Below are positions 1 through 6,106 of a DNA stretch of 16,359 nucleotides, one piece after another. The translations under genes were made by a program, and so were the position numbers. The notes below the pieces were generated by a model. The model was given only the letters and a program-made list of their open reading frames with translations, searched no databases and was not told where the DNA came from. Position 1 is the stretch's first letter, and each line of letters begins with the position of its first letter. Source of the DNA: JBLHOS01 sp047623825 (GTDB taxonomy: Bacteria > Pseudomonadota > Alphaproteobacteria > Rhodobacterales > Rhodobacteraceae); assembly GCA_047623825.1 (NCBI GenBank), contig JBLHOS010000066.1:1-16359 (forward strand), given 5' to 3'.

Positions 1-770
1 TCGCGCAAGTTTTGGCTGAGGATGGCCATAGTTGTCGGGCCTTCTTCCACTGAACACGCCAATTTGATCAGAATGTCTTTGTCCGCTTCAAGCAACGAAA
101 AGAGGGTCGATCCAACACCGTGAACCTGCGCTTTTAGGATGTTCTTGCCACGATACAGCGCTGCGTGGGCGGCCTGCATGGTGTCTTGCGGATCATACAA
201 GACGACGGCTTGCGCAGCACCTTCCAACATGTCCGGTGCGTACCCGTAGCGATCTGTGAAATTCAGCCGCCACTTGTCGCGAAACCGCATTTCGAACGGC
301 GTCGCTGAGCGCTCAAGGCTGGCCGCCGGGCTAATACAAAGAACGCGGGCGCCCGGGGCAGTCACCGAAAAAGCTGCCGCTGCATAGGCACACATTTCGC
401 CACCGCCCATGAAGACGACCTGGTCGAAGTTTTCAAAGAAATCGTCATCCACCAATCGATCGAAGAATGCAAAAACATCAGGATCGCGAAACCACGTCAT
501 GTCCAGCGCAGTAATGTTGAGCAGTGACCATTCATGTTGCTTGACTGCGTCGAACCCCAACGGCAGCCCGTCATGGTTTGGCCGCAACGCATGTTGAGCG
601 TCATCAAATGTGACCAACAGCGTTTCACCTTCTTGAACATAAAGTGCGGTGTGCAGCGCCCCGACCCGCTCAAAGAACCCGTGGGCCTTGCCAATATCGC
701 CCAACTTGGCGAACCAAGCGTCGCGACCCGTTAGGTCTGTGGTTGGTATGGTGGCAGTCGGTTGGGTCAT
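1..770 (-). CDS. conserved hypothetical protein, partial (C-terminus outside window)
   Basis: An open frame runs on the minus strand from ATG at 770-768 to the window edge without a stop, giving 256 visible residues that begin MTQPTATIPTTDLTGRDAW. No function can be assigned with confidence. The middle contains VVFMGGGEMCAYAAAAFSV followed by a small-residue-rich stretch and VLCISP, which resembles the nucleophile-elbow or Rossmann-turn region of an alpha/beta fold, but the usual GxSxG is absent. Later come the aromatic DRYGYAPDM and VVLYDPQDTM. Similar Roseobacter-group proteins are, from memory, sometimes labelled phosphoadenosine phosphosulfate reductase. Nothing here supports that: there is no CC/CxxC pair and no ECGxH motif, both of which are present in the genuine cysH at the other end of the window. 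The start lacks a clear Shine-Dalgarno sequence. It is divergent from the cox-like cluster. Coding status is fairly sure; function is unknown. Confidence 0.72.
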   Translation of the reverse strand, partial: MTQPTATIPTTDLTGRDAWFAKLGDIGKAHGFFERVGALHTALYVQEGETLLVTFDDAQHALRPNHDGLPLGFDAVKQHEWSLLNITALDMTWFRDPDVFAFFDRLVDDDFFENFDQVVFMGGGEMCAYAAAAFSVTAPGARVLCISPAASLERSATPFEMRFRDKWRLNFTDRYGYAPDMLEGAAQAVVLYDPQDTMQAAHAALYRGKNILKAQVHGVGSTLFSLLEADKDILIKLACSVEEGPTTMAILSQNLR

Positions 771-1085
771 ACTGAGTCAATCTCGCTTTTACTTATCTTC
801 GGTCCCATACCTTTCGCTGCAAACTGTGGCAAGCATACGAAACGCGTGCGTCAAATCAGTGGGAATTCAGTGCCCATGGCGAAGCTATTGTGTGTTTGGC
901 CCTTAAATGCGCCGTATATCGGCGATTTGCGTTCTCTGGGGTGGCTGACAATGACTTAATAGTAATGGCACCGTGCATGCCGGTGATCAACCGGCCTAAC
1001 CAGCGCGTTGTTGTTCGCTGTCCAAAAACCGGTCCTTGACCATTTCTGTCGACACTCCATTCTGTGGTCAACTTGGAGGATCGGA
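771..1085. other. gene-free divergent spacer
   Basis: This is a 315-base stretch between the divergent left-edge gene and the coxD-like gene. The small open frames crossing it have no ribosome binding site or recognisable product. It must hold promoters for both directions, but I find no convincing -35/-10 pair; TTGACC near 1036 lacks a good -10. The only clear structure is a short inverted repeat at 979-995, listed separately. The coxD ribosome binding site GGAGGA lies at 1075-1080. Confidence 0.6.
979..995. promoter_or_regulatory. small inverted repeat, possible operator
   Basis: GCCGGT, a 5-base spacer GATCA, and ACCGGC form a perfect 6-base inverted repeat about 90 bases upstream of the coxD-like start. 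A dyad in a divergent spacer could be a regulator site, but the arms are short and no second copy was seen, so the regulatory reading is only a suggestion. Confidence 0.25.
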
Positions 1086-1985
1086 ATGAATTCAATTGAT
1101 GAGGTGCAATCGGCGCTTGCCGGTCAGGACTATGTTTGCGGTCGGGCGCTGGCCACAGTGGTGTTCTTATCGCTGAAACTTGGTCGCCCACTTTTCCTTG
1201 AGGGGGAGGCTGGCACCGGAAAGACCGAGATTGCCAAAGCAATCGCTGCGGCTTTGGGGCGGCGCTTGATCCGATTGCAATGCTATGAGGGGCTGGATGT
1301 GTCCTCTGCGGTTTACGAATGGAATTTCGCAGCGCAAATGATCGCGATCCGCAGTGCGGAGGCCCAAGGCAACGCTGACAAGGATCTTCTGCAAGCTGAG
1401 CTGTTCTCGCCGGACTTTCTGATTGAGCGCCCACTTTTGCAAGCCATGCGCCCGGATGCCGCCGGGCCGCCTGTCCTTCTTATAGACGAAATTGATCGTA
1501 CGGATGAGCCGTTTGAAGCCTTCTTGCTGGAAGCGCTTTCAGATTTTCAGGTCACGATCCCAGAAATGGGCACGATCAAGGCCCCCGCGCCGCCGATTGT
1601 GATCCTGACCTCTAATCGCACCCGTGAGGTGCATGACGCCCTAAAACGGCGTTGTCTGTATCATTGGGTCGACTACCCAAATTTTGAACGTGAGATGCAG
1701 ATCCTGCAGGCCCGCGCGCCGGAGGCAGCAGAGGCGCTTAGCCGGGAGGTGGTGGCTTTTGTGCAAAAACTGCGTGATGAGGACCTGTTCAAAAAGCCCG
1801 GCGTTGCCGAGACTATTGATTGGGCGAAATGTCTGCTGGCACTGGATGTGATTAATCTGTCACCAGAGGTCATTGCCGATACGCTTGGCGCGATTTTAAA
1901 GTATCAGGACGATATCCAAAGGCTTCAAGGCTCTGAGGCAAAACGTCTGCTGGATGAGGTCCGCGCAGAGGCGGCAGTGTTATGA
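1086..1985 (+). CDS. coxD: MoxR-family AAA+ ATPase, CoxD-like
   Basis: This is a 299-residue AAA+ ATPase of the MoxR group. In Afipia (Oligotropha) carboxidovorans CoxD helps mature the metal-sulfur active site of CO dehydrogenase; here it probably acts as a chaperone or maturation ATPase for the molybdenum enzyme encoded downstream. Walker A is GEAGTGKT at residues 40-47 and Walker B is VLLIDE at 130-135, followed by IDRTDEPFEAFLLEAL, typical of MoxR proteins. A sensor-1-like ILTSNRTRE and an arginine-rich LKRRCLYHW follow. The in-frame upstream start at 1008 is rejected because GGAGGA at 1075-1080 sits 5 bases before the ATG at 1086 and MoxR proteins begin close to this point. It is the first gene of the cluster, and its usual partner, the VWA protein, follows after 106 bases. 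The family is certain; the specific coxD role is inferred from context. Confidence 0.9.
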   Translation: MNSIDEVQSALAGQDYVCGRALATVVFLSLKLGRPLFLEGEAGTGKTEIAKAIAAALGRRLIRLQCYEGLDVSSAVYEWNFAAQMIAIRSAEAQGNADKDLLQAELFSPDFLIERPLLQAMRPDAAGPPVLLIDEIDRTDEPFEAFLLEALSDFQVTIPEMGTIKAPAPPIVILTSNRTREVHDALKRRCLYHWVDYPNFEREMQILQARAPEAAEALSREVVAFVQKLRDEDLFKKPGVAETIDWAKCLLALDVINLSPEVIADTLGAILKYQDDIQRLQGSEAKRLLDEVRAEAAVL

Positions 1986-2063
1986 GACGCAGGGCTGCCA
2001 AATGTCGCGGCAGGCTGTGCCAAATTCTGCAGTCCCCGCTTTTTCTTGGTTCAAATACTCATA

Positions 2064-2098
2064 TCCGACATCAGCCCCAAATGGTCGGCTGATGCGGA
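2064..2098 (+). promoter_or_regulatory. hairpin overlapping the probable coxE start codon
   Basis: The left arm TCCGACATCAGCC (2064-2076) pairs with the right arm GGCTGATGCGGA (2087-2098) across a 10-base loop. This gives 12 base pairs with one bulged A. The ATG at 2092, the most likely coxE start, lies inside the right arm. As RNA the stem would hide the start codon, so it could couple coxE translation to coxD or act as a stability element. The preceding TTTTTCTTGGTTCAAATACT looks to me like a Rhodobacteraceae intergenic repeat, from memory. The structure is seen in the sequence; the role is inferred. Confidence 0.55.
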
Positions 2099-3351
2099 AA
2101 TACGCCACACTGGATCTGCCGGATAACCCAAAACTGACCCATAATATCACTCATTTTGCGCGGGCCTTGCGGGCTGCAGGTCTGCCTGCTGGCCCCGACA
2201 GGGTGATTGGTGCGATCCGTGCGGTTCAGGCGGCGGGATTTTCTGACAAAGCGGACTTTTTTTATACGCTGCAGGCCTGCTTTATCGCCAAACCTGATCA
2301 ACGCGCAGTTTTTGCACAGATATTCCGGCTTTATTGGCGCGACCCGAATTACCTTGAACACATGATGTCGTTGCTGCTGCCTGCCGTGCGCGGCGTTGCC
2401 GAGGAGCGTCAGGCGAAACCGGCTGAAAAAAGGGCGGCTGAGGCATTGCTGGACGGGGTCACGCGTGAATTGCCGACCCCAGAAGACGACGGTGATGAGA
2501 TTGAGATCGATATCGATGCCTCACACACGATGTCAGCACAAGAACGTCTGCGGCATCTGGACTTTGAACAGATGAGCGTGGCTGAAATGACCGAGGCCAA
2601 GCGCCTGTTGGCACGTCTCAGTCTGCCGGTGCGGCCCTTGCAAAGTCGCCGCACACAAGCCTCGAGCTTGGGCCGGATCCCTGATGCGCGGCGCAGTCTG
2701 CGGGCTGCTATTTCCACGGGTGGTGAGATGCGCGCGCTGGCGATGAAAAGGCGACGTACACGCTGGCCAAATCTGGTCTGCCTTTGTGATATCTCTGGCT
2801 CAATGACGTCATATTCGCGCGCTGTTTTGCAGTTTTTGCATGCGGTTTCAAACCAGAAAGGCGCGGGGTGGTCCAAGGTTCATTCCTTCACCTTTGGCAC
2901 TCGGTTGACCAATATCACTCGGCATCTGGCAACCCGCGATGTGGATGCGGCTTTGGCCGCTGCGGGGGCCGAGGCGCAAGACTGGGAGGGCGGCACCAGG
3001 ATCGGTCACTGTCTGGCGAGTTTCAATCGTGATTGGTCTCGGCGCGTGTTGGGGCAGGGCGCTGTTGTACTGCTGATCACTGATGGGCTGGACCGCGACG
3101 ACCCCGCCGTTCTGAAGGCTGCAATGCAGCGTTTGCAACTGTCGTCACGCCGGGTGATCTGGTTGAATCCACTGCTTCGTTGGGACGGGTTCGCGCCCAA
3201 GGCCAGTGGCATCCGTACTATGCTGCCCTATGTCGACAGCTTTCGCGCGGGTCACAATATAGCCGCACTGGAGGGGTTGGCCGATGCATTGTCGCGCCCC
3301 GATGATCAGGGTCAGAAGGCCCGTTTGATGACCCTATTGAAAGACGGCTAG
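2092..3351 (+). CDS. coxE: VWA-domain protein, CoxE-like
   Basis: This is a 419-residue protein with a C-terminal von Willebrand factor A domain of the CoxE type, the partner of MoxR/CoxD ATPases in active-site maturation of CO dehydrogenase and relatives. The N-terminal half (TLDLPDNPKLTHN, then HFARALRAAGLP and FRLYWRDPNYLEHMM) is typical of CoxE. An acidic stretch, DDGDEIEIDIDAS, precedes a basic linker. The MIDAS metal site is DISGS at residues 233-237, with LLITDGLDRDD later in the domain. The frame is open upstream to 1954, and another ATG at 2002 would add 30 residues. I prefer 2092 because homology begins just after it and the intervening sequence forms an intergenic-type hairpin. That start has only a weak ribosome binding site, so it is uncertain. 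The likely partner of the ATPase encoded just upstream. Confidence 0.87.
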   Translation: MRKYATLDLPDNPKLTHNITHFARALRAAGLPAGPDRVIGAIRAVQAAGFSDKADFFYTLQACFIAKPDQRAVFAQIFRLYWRDPNYLEHMMSLLLPAVRGVAEERQAKPAEKRAAEALLDGVTRELPTPEDDGDEIEIDIDASHTMSAQERLRHLDFEQMSVAEMTEAKRLLARLSLPVRPLQSRRTQASSLGRIPDARRSLRAAISTGGEMRALAMKRRRTRWPNLVCLCDISGSMTSYSRAVLQFLHAVSNQKGAGWSKVHSFTFGTRLTNITRHLATRDVDAALAAAGAEAQDWEGGTRIGHCLASFNRDWSRRVLGQGAVVLLITDGLDRDDPAVLKAAMQRLQLSSRRVIWLNPLLRWDGFAPKASGIRTMLPYVDSFRAGHNIAALEGLADALSRPDDQGQKARLMTLLKDG

Positions 3352-3402
3352 ACCCTTTGACATCGCGCGACCCAAGGCCCAAGTTGAGGGTAGGAGGAGT
3401 TC

Positions 3403-4395
3403 ATGATGATAGCGACGGATCCAATGGATGCGATGCCTGAGACCGCACTTGCTTGGCACCGGGCTGGCAGGGGGGCTGTGCTGGCGACCGTGGTTGAAAC
3501 ATGGGGCTCTGCGCCGCGCCGAACCGGCAGCCAATTGGTGATTTCATCTGACGGGGAAATGGCAGGCTCAGTCTCGGGTGGGTGTGTTGAGGGGGCCGTG
3601 GTCGTTGAGGCGATGGACGCACTAGAGGACGGCACGCGGCGATTGCTAGAATACGGCGTCTCAGATGATGAAGCATTTGCCGTTGGCTTGGCCTGTGGCG
3701 GGCGCATCCGGGTTCTGGTTGAACCTGTTGGATCAATCTTGCCCGTAGCGCTGTTAGAGACGCTGGTCGCCGCCCGCGAGGCGCGCACCCAGATCGCCTA
3801 TGTTGTGAACCTTACCGACGGTGCGCAACGCCTAACAACAGGCCCCGGTGACCCGCTGGAAGCTGAAATAATTCAGCGGTTTCAACGTGATAAATCAGGC
3901 GTTGAGGGGGAATGGTTTATTGGTATCCACAACCCACCGCTGCGCATGGCCGTTGTTGGTGCTGTACACATCGCCCAATTTTTGCTGCCCATGGCGCGTA
4001 TGGCTGGGTATGATCCGGTGCTTGTGGATCCGCGCCCGGCCTTTGGCGCGGCTGAGCGGTTTCCGGGTGAAACGATTTTGGATGATTGGCCGGATGAGGC
4101 GCTGGAGGCGTATGGCTTGGACGCGCGAACGGCCATCGTTACGTTGACGCATGACCCGAAACTGGATGATCCCGCGATCACCCGCGCGCTGAAATCGGAT
4201 GTGTTCTACATCGGTTGCCTCGGCTCAACCCGGACCCACGCCAAACGCGTCGCGCGCCTGAGTGAAGCGGGATTTTCACCCGACGATATCGTGCGTATCC
4301 ATGCGCCAGTTGGTCTTGATATTGGGGCGGCCAGCCCCGCTGAGATTGCTGTTTCAATCATCGCGCAGATCACCAGCCGGTTGCGTATGGGATGA
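3403..4395 (+). CDS. XdhC/CoxI-family molybdenum cofactor maturation protein
   Basis: This 330-residue protein has two recognisable domains. The N-terminal XdhC/CoxI domain carries SVSGGCVEGAVV and LACGGRIRVLVEPV. The C-terminal Rossmann domain carries AVVGAVHIAQFL, then DVFYIGCLGSTRTHAKR and IHAPVGLDIGAASPAEIA. XdhC proteins bind molybdenum cofactor, protect it, help sulfurate it and deliver it to xanthine-oxidase-family enzymes, which fits the form II molybdoenzyme encoded just downstream. The start is set by AGGAGGAG at about 3392-3399, before ATG at 3403; a second ATG follows at 3406. The nucleotide-binding turn reads GAVHIA rather than the common GAGHxA, which I take as family variation. 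The gene ends in ATGA, overlapping the next gene by four bases, so the two are probably translationally coupled. Family membership is certain; whether to call it xdhC, coxF or coxI is a naming choice. Confidence 0.92.
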   Translation: MMIATDPMDAMPETALAWHRAGRGAVLATVVETWGSAPRRTGSQLVISSDGEMAGSVSGGCVEGAVVVEAMDALEDGTRRLLEYGVSDDEAFAVGLACGGRIRVLVEPVGSILPVALLETLVAAREARTQIAYVVNLTDGAQRLTTGPGDPLEAEIIQRFQRDKSGVEGEWFIGIHNPPLRMAVVGAVHIAQFLLPMARMAGYDPVLVDPRPAFGAAERFPGETILDDWPDEALEAYGLDARTAIVTLTHDPKLDDPAITRALKSDVFYIGCLGSTRTHAKRVARLSEAGFSPDDIVRIHAPVGLDIGAASPAEIAVSIIAQITSRLRMG

Positions 4396-5411
4396 AATTT
4401 GGGGCTGTTCCCATTGCGGATGCACTTGGCGCTGTTCTGGCCCATTCTCTTGCTTTGACGTCGGGAAAATTGCGCAAAGGCCGCGTGCTAAGTGGTGAAG
4501 ATCTGGTGACGCTTACGCAGGCAGATCTCGACCACGTCGTTGTGGCGCGGCTTGAACCGGGGGATGTCGATGAAAACCGGGCAGCCACCGATTTGGCGCG
4601 GGCCTTGGTGCCGGACCCTGATGCCGCAGGATTAACTGTTGAGACGGCTTTCACCGGCCGGGTGAATATTCGCGCGACCGGGCCGGGCATTGTCCGGCTG
4701 GATACGGCCGCCATTGTGGCGCTTAACGTGGTTGATCCAATGATCACGTTGGCGACAGTCCCTGATCTGCAGCGCTGCTGGGCCGGGATGATGGTGGGGA
4801 CCGTAAAGATCATTTCATATGCAGTGCGGGGCTCAGACCTGCAGTCCGCTTGCGCAATTGCACGTGGTGCGATCCGGTGTGATCCAGTGATCCGCAAAAC
4901 CGCCAGCTTGATTGTGACCCAGGTGCCCGGCCAACCGGCCTCGGCCGAGGATAAAGGCGTTCGTTCTGTTGCGGGGCGCCTTGAGGCGCTTGGCATCACA
5001 CTATCGGAGGTTGTGATTGTCGCCCATGAAACCCGATCGATTGCTAACGCATTGTCGTCAACGCGAGGCGAGATTGCGTTGATCCTTACAGCCTCTGCTA
5101 CGTCTGATCCAATGGATGTTGGTCCCGCCGGATTGATCGCGGCTGGTGGGCGGCTCACTCGCTTTGGAATGCCGGTTGATCCTGGAAATCTGTTGTTCTT
5201 GGGAGACTTGGGCACGCGCCCGATCATCGGTTTGCCCGGCTGTGCGAGGTCGCCTGCGCTGAACGGGGCCGATTGGGTCTTGGAGCGGGTGGCCTGTGGA
5301 TTGAAACTAACCGGTTATGATATCGCAGCGATGGGCGTTGGTGGTCTGTTGAAAGAGATCCCGACACGGCCCCAACCGCGCGATGGGCGAAAGGCTGCCA
5401 AGACGATCTAA
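4392..5411 (+). CDS. molybdopterin-binding domain protein (MoCF/MoeA-like)
   Basis: This 339-residue protein resembles the molybdopterin-binding proteins found beside xdhC/coxI genes. The N-terminal part (VPIADALGAVLAHSL, GKLRKGRVLSGEDLVTL) is MoeA-like in its opening. The C-terminal part has the MoCF-type fold signatures: a KGVRSVAGRLEALGI segment, then IALILTASATSDPMDVGPAGLIAAGG, and a closing LPGCARSPALNGADWVLERV. Related proteins elsewhere are longer and continue into a MobA/MocA-type nucleotidyltransferase domain. Here the protein stops after the binding domain with RPQPRDGRKAAKTI. It probably binds or prepares cofactor for the downstream enzyme, perhaps handing it to the XdhC protein, with which it overlaps by ATGA. 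No enzyme activity can be proved from sequence. It is not the housekeeping moeA, which is about 400 residues and more conserved. Confidence 0.82.
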   Translation: MKFGAVPIADALGAVLAHSLALTSGKLRKGRVLSGEDLVTLTQADLDHVVVARLEPGDVDENRAATDLARALVPDPDAAGLTVETAFTGRVNIRATGPGIVRLDTAAIVALNVVDPMITLATVPDLQRCWAGMMVGTVKIISYAVRGSDLQSACAIARGAIRCDPVIRKTASLIVTQVPGQPASAEDKGVRSVAGRLEALGITLSEVVIVAHETRSIANALSSTRGEIALILTASATSDPMDVGPAGLIAAGGRLTRFGMPVDPGNLLFLGDLGTRPIIGLPGCARSPALNGADWVLERVACGLKLTGYDIAAMGVGGLLKEIPTRPQPRDGRKAAKTI

Positions 5412-5422
5412 GTAGCTGGATT

Positions 5423-5466
5423 TTGCACGATTTCTACTTTGAAAATTCTATAATCCATGTTTGGAT
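5423..5466 (+). promoter_or_regulatory. candidate promoter upstream of coxS
   Basis: The 81-base spacer before coxS is AT-rich compared with its surroundings and holds a perfect TATAAT at 5449-5454. The best -35 is TTGCAC at 5423-5428, but the 20-base spacing is longer than optimal. Just downstream of the -10, ATCCA-TGTT-TGGAT at 5453-5466 is a short dyad that could be an operator. If real, the structural genes S-L-M could be transcribed apart from the maturation genes upstream. Confidence 0.4.
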
Positions 5467-5492
5467 CACTGCGTAACTAAGGGAGAGAAATT

Positions 5493-5978
5493 ATGAGTCA
5501 GATCATGATGACGGTTAATGGCAAGTCCAGGACCGGTCAGATCGAAGGCCGCACGCTGCTGGTCGAGTTTTTGCGTGACGGCCAAAGGCTGACAGGTACG
5601 CATGTTGGTTGCGATACTAGCCAATGCGGTGCGTGTGTTGTCCATGTGAATGGTGAAGCCGTCAAAAGCTGCACAATGCTGGCGCATGAGGCCGAAGGCG
5701 CCGATGTGACCACAATCGAAGGAATGGCAAACGCGGACGGTTCGCTTAATGTGATCCAACAGGCGTTTCAGGATCATCACGGTCTGCAATGCGGGTTCTG
5801 CACACCCGGAATGGTGATGTCTGCGGCCGCACTGCTGAAAGAAAATCCGACCCCAACCGAGACTGAGGTGCGCGATTATCTGGAAGGCAATATTTGCCGC
5901 TGCACGGGCTATCATAACATTGTTAAGGCGATCATGGCCGCCAGCGGTCAAGACGTCAGCGCCATCGCTGCCGAATAG
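5493..5978 (+). CDS. coxS: form II CODH-like small subunit, 2x[2Fe-2S]
   Basis: This 161-residue iron-sulfur subunit of a xanthine-oxidase-family molybdenum hydroxylase passes electrons from the molybdenum centre in the L subunit to FAD in the M subunit. The plant-type N-terminal [2Fe-2S] cluster is bound by Cys40, Cys45, Cys48 and Cys60 (GCDTSQCGACVV, KSC). The C-terminal helical [2Fe-2S] domain has Cys100, Cys103, Cys135 and Cys137 (LQCGFCTPGM, NICRCTGY). All eight ligands are present and the length matches the family. GGGAGAG lies about 6 bases before the ATG. It is the first of the structural genes in S-L-M order, with a possible promoter of its own. The next gene is 128 bases away, a wider gap than is usual between coxS and coxL. 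The family is certain; the enzyme's substrate is not known. Confidence 0.95.
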   Translation: MSQIMMTVNGKSRTGQIEGRTLLVEFLRDGQRLTGTHVGCDTSQCGACVVHVNGEAVKSCTMLAHEAEGADVTTIEGMANADGSLNVIQQAFQDHHGLQCGFCTPGMVMSAAALLKENPTPTETEVRDYLEGNICRCTGYHNIVKAIMAASGQDVSAIAAE

Positions 5979-6066
5979 GACAGTTTTGCGCGGAGGAGGC
6001 GCAGGACCACCACTAGTTTCGATGGATTGAACTTAATTTGGGGCGAGGTGATCTCGCGGTCCAGAA

Positions 6067-6090
6067 CCGATTTTTCGGATGTCCGGACAT
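6067..6090 (+). promoter_or_regulatory. adjacent short palindromes before coxL
   Basis: CCGA-TTTT-TCGG (6067-6078) is followed at once by the perfect 12-base palindrome ATGTCCGGACAT (6079-6090), which ends a few bases before the coxL ribosome binding site AGGGAGA. The two lie in the 128-base S/L spacer. They could be an operator, a leader structure or an mRNA processing site that sets subunit ratios. The symmetry is seen; the function is not. Confidence 0.35.
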
Positions 6091-6106
6091 GTAAGGGAGA
6101 AAGAAT

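Noticed and set aside
856..1434. A minus-strand open frame crossing the divergent spacer and the start of coxD
   Set aside because: Arginine/proline/glutamine-rich with no domain, and mostly antisense to a clear MoxR ATPase with a good ribosome binding site.
3418..5118. A 13-base direct repeat, GATCCAATGGATG, at 3418-3430 and 5106-5118
   Set aside because: Both copies lie inside coding sequence and encode Asp-Pro-Met-Asp; the flanks differ, so coincidence is the simplest explanation.
4370..5227. A 285-residue open frame on the minus strand
   Set aside because: It lies antisense to the molybdopterin-binding gene, has a low-complexity Ser/Ala/Arg/Thr-rich composition, no ribosome binding site and no family features. 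It is a shadow of high-GC coding sequence.
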